A DNA stretch of 64,000 nucleotides from Roseomonas haemaphysalidis (GTDB lineage Bacteria; Pseudomonadota; Alphaproteobacteria; Acetobacterales; Acetobacteraceae), in contig NZ_CP061177.1 of NCBI RefSeq assembly GCF_017355405.1, positions 1,657,001-1,721,000 of the forward strand, in the 5' to 3' direction. This document shows, piece after piece, positions 60,328 through 64,000 of this stretch. A program made the position numbers and the translations under genes. How positions within the stretch are numbered: position 1 is the first letter of the stretch; every line of letters starts with the position of its first letter. The notes below the pieces were generated by a model. It was not told where the DNA came from, did not search any database, and saw nothing but the letters and a program-made list of their open reading frames with translations.

Positions 60328-61377
60328 ATGCGCGTCGCGATCCTCGGCACCGGCGGCATCGGCCGCGGCTACGCCGCCTTTCTGGCGGCGAACGGCCACC
60401 AGCCGGTGCTGTGGTCCCCCACCGGCCACCCGCCCACCACGACGCTGGTGGCGACCGGCGTTGTGCCGGGGCGCCATGCGGTGGAGGTGGCGGCGGATTG
60501 CGCCGCGGCGCTGGCGGGCGCCGATGTCGCCATCGTGGCCACGGTCGCCAACGGCCACCGCGCGGTGCTGGACGCCATGGCGCCGCATCTGCTGGCGTCC
60601 CAGGTGGTGGTGATCAGCGGCCATTGCTCCTTCGCCGCGCTGTACCTGCACCGGCTGCTGGCAGCGCGCGGGGTGGAACTGCCGATCGCCGCCTGGGCCA
60701 CCACGGCGCTGACCGCCAGGCGCGGCGGCGCGGAAGGCGTGCACGTGTCCGGCCTGCGCCAGCGGCTGGACGTGGCGACCCTGCCACAGCGCCTGGCCGA
60801 CCGGGGCGAGGCCGCCTGCCGCGCTCTGTTCGGCGACCGCTTCCAGCGGCGCGAGGACCTGCTGGCCATCATGCTCAGCAACCTCAACCCGCCGGCGCAC
60901 ATGGCCAACATGCTGCTGAACCTGACGCGGGCGGAGCAGGGCGAGGACTGGCCCAACTACGGCAGCATCACCCCCGCCGTCGGCCGTGTGATCGAGGCGC
61001 TGGACGCCGAGCGGCTGGCGCTGGCCGCCGCCTTCGGGCTCAGCGTGCGCACGGTCACGGAGCATTTCGTGCTGTCCCACAACATCGCGCCCGGCAGCGT
61101 CGCCGAGATGGCCGCCGCCGTGCACGCCAAGCGGCCCGAACTGCTGGGGCCGAAGACGCTGGACAGCCGCTTCGTGACGGAGGACGTGCCCTTCGGGCTG
61201 GTGCCGCTGGAATTGCTGGGGCGGATCAGCGGCGTGCCGGTGCCGCTGCACGCCGCCGGCATCGCGCTGTTCTCCGCCACCCATGGCCGCGACTTCCGGG
61301 CCGAAAACGACCTGCTGCCGCCGCTGGCGCTGGCCGGCACCACAAAGGCGGCGCTGGCCGCCGCGCTGCGCGGCTGA
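60328..61377 (+). CDS. NAD(P)-dependent octopine/nopaline (opine) dehydrogenase-family protein
   Basis: The 349-residue enzyme has an N-terminal Rossmann fold with AILGTGGIGRGYAAFLAANG, and a C-terminal all-helical domain of the octopine dehydrogenase type, with LSNLNPPAHMANMLLNL and NYGSITPAVGRVIEALDAE. Opine dehydrogenases reductively join an amino acid and a keto acid, or run in reverse. It lies 20 bases after gntR and its stop overlaps dppB (TGATG). The true substrate pair is unknown. An alternative is another NAD-dependent dehydrogenase of this clan such as a ketopantoate-like reductase. Confidence 0.82.
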   Translation: MRVAILGTGGIGRGYAAFLAANGHQPVLWSPTGHPPTTTLVATGVVPGRHAVEVAADCAAALAGADVAIVATVANGHRAVLDAMAPHLLASQVVVISGHCSFAALYLHRLLAARGVELPIAAWATTALTARRGGAEGVHVSGLRQRLDVATLPQRLADRGEAACRALFGDRFQRREDLLAIMLSNLNPPAHMANMLLNLTRAEQGEDWPNYGSITPAVGRVIEALDAERLALAAAFGLSVRTVTEHFVLSHNIAPGSVAEMAAAVHAKRPELLGPKTLDSRFVTEDVPFGLVPLELLGRISGVPVPLHAAGIALFSATHGRDFRAENDLLPPLALAGTTKAALAAALRG

Positions 61378-62297
61378 TGTCGCGCTTCGTCGCTTCGCGG
61401 CTGCTGGACAGCCTGGTCGCCGTGTGGGGGGCGGTGACCATCGTGTTCTTTGTCACCCGCGTGCTGGGCGACCCGGCGACGCTGCTGCTGCCGATGGGCG
61501 CGGCGCCCGAGCAGATTGCCCGCTTCCGCGCCGACCTCGGCCTCGACCGCCCGCTGCTGGTGCAATACGGCGAATTCCTGTGGCGCGCGGTGCAGGGCGA
61601 TTTCGGCCAGTCCTTCCAGCATGCCCGCCCGGCCATGGAAGTGGTGCTGGAGCGGATGCCGGCGACCATGCTGCTGGCCGGCTGCGCCATCCTGTTCGGC
61701 GTGCTGATCGGCGGCGCGCTGGGCATGGTGGCGGCGGTGAAGCGCGGCACGGTGCTGGAGCTCGTGGTCATGGTCGGCGCGTTGATCGGCCAGGCGACGC
61801 CGCTGTTCTGGCTGGGGCTGATGCTGGTGCTGGTTTTCGCGGTGGAGCTCGGCTGGCTGCCGACCGGCGGCTACGGCACCGCCGCGCATGTGGTGCTGCC
61901 GGCGCTGTGCCTGTCCGTCTTCGTGGCCGCCGGCATCGCGCGGCTGTTCCGCTCCTCCGTGCTGGAGGTGCTGCGGGACGACCACGTGCGCACCGCCCGC
62001 GCCAAGGGGCTGACGCCCGCCACGGTGCTGGGCTGGCATGTGGGGCGCAACGCGCTGATCCCGGTGGTGACCATGGTGGGCATCCTGGCCGGCGAGCTGC
62101 TGGGCGGCTCGGTGGTCACGGAAACGGTGTTCTCCTGGCCCGGCGTCGGCCGGCTGATCGTGCAGGCGATCGAGGCGCGGGACTTTCCGGTCATCCAGGC
62201 GGGAATCGCGCTGGTGGCCGCCATCTTCGTGCTGATCACCTTCGGGGTGGACCTGCTCTACGGCCTCTTGGACCCGCGCATCCGGGGGCGGCGCTGA
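61377..62297 (+). CDS. peptide/opine-type ABC transporter permease, DppB family
   Basis: The 306-residue permease has the family N terminus (DSLVAVWGAVTIVFFVTRVL, then GDPATLL), FRADLGLDRPLLVQYGEFL, the EAA-loop region DDHVRTARAKGLTPATVLG and GGSVVTETVFSWPGVGRLIV. Its start overlaps the stop of the opine dehydrogenase-family gene (TGATG at 61375-61379), and its stop overlaps the dppC start in the same way. It belongs to the same transporter as the divergent binding protein at 58007. Confidence 0.94.
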   Translation: MSRFVASRLLDSLVAVWGAVTIVFFVTRVLGDPATLLLPMGAAPEQIARFRADLGLDRPLLVQYGEFLWRAVQGDFGQSFQHARPAMEVVLERMPATMLLAGCAILFGVLIGGALGMVAAVKRGTVLELVVMVGALIGQATPLFWLGLMLVLVFAVELGWLPTGGYGTAAHVVLPALCLSVFVAAGIARLFRSSVLEVLRDDHVRTARAKGLTPATVLGWHVGRNALIPVVTMVGILAGELLGGSVVTETVFSWPGVGRLIVQAIEARDFPVIQAGIALVAAIFVLITFGVDLLYGLLDPRIRGRR

Positions 62298-63121
62298 TGC
62301 GCGTGCTGTTGCGCAGCCGCACCGGGCTGCTGGGCGCCGTGCTGCTGGCGCTGTTCGTCGCCGCGGCCATCCTGGCGCCGTTCCTGCCGGTGCCGGCGCC
62401 GACGCGGCCGGACCTGATGGCCCGGCTGGCGCCGCCCGCCTGGGGCGCGCATCCGCTGGGCACCGACCAGCTGGGGCGGGACATCCTGAGCCGCATCCTC
62501 TACGGCAGCCAGGTGACGCTGCTGGTGGCGGCCGCCGCCGTGCTGCTGGGCGGCGTGGTGGGCGTGGGGCTGGGCATCCTGGCGGGCTACGCCGGCGGCT
62601 GGACCGACCGCATCCTGATGCGCGTGGTGGACATGCAGCTCGCGGTGCCGCTGATGCTGCTGGCGCTGCTGGTGGTCGCCACCCTCGGCCCCAGCCTGCA
62701 GAACATCGTGCTGGTTCTCGCGCTCACCTGCTGGGTGCGATACGCGCGCATCGTGCGCGGCCAGGTGCTGGCGCTGCGCGACCGCGAGTTCATGCTGGCG
62801 GTGCGTGCCGCCGGTGCCGGCCCCGTGCGCGCCATGCTGCGCCACATCCTGCCCAACGTGCTGACGCCGGTGCTGGTGGTCGGCACGCTGGAACTGGCGC
62901 GCGTGATCCTGCTGGAAGCGGCGCTGAGCTTTCTCGGCCTTGGCGTGCAGCCGCCGTTCCCGAGCTGGGGGCGCATGCTGGCGGAAGGGCGCAACTACAT
63001 GGCCAGCGCCTGGTGGATCGCCGCCTTTCCCGGCCTCGCCATCATGCTGACGGTGCTGGCGGTGAACCTGCTGGGTGACTGGCTGCGCGACCACTTCGAC
63101 CCCCGCCTGGGGCGCGGCTGA
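62297..63121 (+). CDS. peptide/opine-type ABC transporter permease, DppC family
   Basis: The 274-residue permease has HPLGTDQLGRDILSRILYGS in its N-terminal third, the EAA loop DREFMLAVRAAGAGPVRAML, and EAALSFLGLGVQPPFPSWG before the last membrane helices. Start and stop both overlap neighbouring genes by one base (TGATG at 62295 and 63119), so dppB, dppC and dppD are translationally coupled. Confidence 0.94.
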   Translation: MRVLLRSRTGLLGAVLLALFVAAAILAPFLPVPAPTRPDLMARLAPPAWGAHPLGTDQLGRDILSRILYGSQVTLLVAAAAVLLGGVVGVGLGILAGYAGGWTDRILMRVVDMQLAVPLMLLALLVVATLGPSLQNIVLVLALTCWVRYARIVRGQVLALRDREFMLAVRAAGAGPVRAMLRHILPNVLTPVLVVGTLELARVILLEAALSFLGLGVQPPFPSWGRMLAEGRNYMASAWWIAAFPGLAIMLTVLAVNLLGDWLRDHFDPRLGRG

Positions 63122-64000
63122 TGGCGCCGCTGCTGCAGGTCCGGAACCTGAGCGTCGCTTTCGACACGCCGGGCGGCGTGGTGCACGCGGTCAACGACGT
63201 TTCCTACGGCCTCGACGCCGGGGAAGTGCTGGGCATCGTGGGCGAAAGCGGCTCCGGCAAGTCGGTGCATGTGCTGGCCATGCTGGGGCTGGTGCCGCGG
63301 CCGCCGGCGCGCATCGCGGGCGGGCAGGTGCTGTTCGGCGGCCGCGACCTGCTGGCCCTGTCGGAGCCGGAGCTGCGCGACATCCGCGGCCGCGACATCG
63401 CCTTCATCTTCCAGGACCCGATGACGGCGCTGAACCCGGTGCTGACGGTCGGCCGGCAGATCATGGAGCCGCTGCGCCGGCATTTCGGCCTGTCCCCCGC
63501 CAGGGCGCGGGCGCGCGCCGCCGAGCTGCTGGAATTGGTCGGCATCCCCGACCCGGCGCGGCGGCTGCACCAGTTCCCCTTCCAATTCTCCGGTGGCATG
63601 CGGCAGCGCGCCATGATCGCCATCGGCATCGCCTGCGAGCCGAAGCTGCTGATCGCCGACGAGGCGACCACGGCGCTGGACGTGACGGTGCAGGCGCAGA
63701 TCCTCGACCTGGTGCGCGACCTGCGCCAGCGGCTCGGCATGGCGGTGATCTGGATCACGCACGACATGGGCGTGGTGGCCGGCATCGCGGACACGGTGCA
63801 GGTGATGTATGGCGGACGCATCCAGGAACGCGGCCCGGCGCGCGACGTGTTCCACGACCCGCGCAGCGCCTATACCTGGGGGCTGCTGCGCTCCTTGCCC
63901 GGGCACGGGCAACAGGGCGGCGCGCGGCTGCACCAGATCCCCGGCAGCCCGCCCGACATGATCCGCCCGCCGGCCGGCGACCCCTTCGCGCCCCGCAATG
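63121..64000 (+). CDS. peptide/opine-type ABC transporter ATPase, DppD family (3' partial)
   Basis: The first 293 residues are present; the frame runs off the end of the window. They hold Walker A GESGSGKS, the Q-loop FIFQDPMTALNPVLTVG, the signature FSGGMRQRAMIA, Walker B LLIADEATTALDVT and the switch WITHDMGVVAG, then the start of the oligopeptide-type C-terminal extension (GSPPDMIRPPAGDPFAPR). The last would hold iron-sulfur-type cysteines in many relatives, but that part is cut off. A second ATPase (DppF) is expected just beyond the window. Confidence 0.93.
   Translation, partial: MAPLLQVRNLSVAFDTPGGVVHAVNDVSYGLDAGEVLGIVGESGSGKSVHVLAMLGLVPRPPARIAGGQVLFGGRDLLALSEPELRDIRGRDIAFIFQDPMTALNPVLTVGRQIMEPLRRHFGLSPARARARAAELLELVGIPDPARRLHQFPFQFSGGMRQRAMIAIGIACEPKLLIADEATTALDVTVQAQILDLVRDLRQRLGMAVIWITHDMGVVAGIADTVQVMYGGRIQERGPARDVFHDPRSAYTWGLLRSLPGHGQQGGARLHQIPGSPPDMIRPPAGDPFAPRN

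Noticed and set aside
1..64000. CRISPR arrays, tRNA or rRNA genes, insertion sequences, prophage genes
   Set aside because: No regularly spaced repeats, no cloverleaf with conserved T-loop in any intergenic gap, and no transposase, integrase or phage structural motif in any frame with coding character.

Overview
The window is GC-rich, densely coded DNA that looks chromosomal and alphaproteobacterial, most likely Acetobacteraceae (Roseomonas-like). The reasons are the F0 genes atpI-B-E-F'-F with paired b and b' subunits standing apart from the F1 genes, the block gpmI - envC-like - ctpA - yibQ-like - rppH, and very high GC codon usage. The genus is inferred from gene content and order. I see no rRNA, tRNA, CRISPR array, transposase or prophage gene.

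Layout. 0-3 kb: the end of an EAL-domain gene, then the F0 ATP synthase operon with its own terminator. 3-9 kb: an enol-lactonase-like hydrolase, dgoA-dgoK for 2-keto-3-deoxygalactonate, a serralysin-like RTX protease with DUF4214 repeats, and a nitrate/sulfonate/thiamine-type ABC permease and ATPase. 9-18 kb: bifunctional NAD(P)HX repair enzyme, malonyl-CoA decarboxylase, then the cell-envelope and glycolysis block on the minus strand. 18-30 kb: an NMT1/THI5-type binding protein, a stand-alone EAL protein, a small membrane protein, a peptide-type ABC binding protein with two permeases, a cupin protein, a TIM-barrel isomerase, mntH, pyrE, an ELM1-family protein and a phosphate-type porin.

30-42 kb holds a phenylacetate catabolic cluster: paaI and the repressor paaX, the epoxidase operon paaABCDE, paaK, paaG, a fused enoyl-CoA hydratase/3-hydroxyacyl-CoA dehydrogenase, and paaZ. 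42-47 kb: an Lrp-type regulator divergent from a fused E1 alpha/beta 2-oxoacid dehydrogenase and its E2, an orphan tripartite-type binding protein and a PEP-CTERM protein. 48-54 kb: a branched-chain-type ABC transporter (livF, a livM-livG fusion, livH, livK) divergent from a TetR regulator and an SDR enzyme. 54-64 kb: a divergent locus of hyuB-hyuA and a peptide-type binding protein on one strand, facing a GntR regulator, an opine-dehydrogenase-family enzyme and dppB-dppC-dppD on the other.

How they connect. A 20-bp motif is found upstream of paaI/paaX, in the paaG/fadB-like divergent region, and between livK and tetR. It suggests one TetR regulon joining aromatic catabolism with the liv-type transporter. 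The 54-64 kb locus has two palindromes in its shared promoter region, consistent with GntR control of import and of a hydantoinase/opine-type pathway. Two copies of a long imperfect inverted repeat, each arm itself a hairpin followed by a T-rich tract, lie at 24.1 and 35.4 kb and look like a dispersed repeat acting as a bidirectional terminator. A ten-codon leader ORF with a good ribosome binding site overlaps the mntH start.
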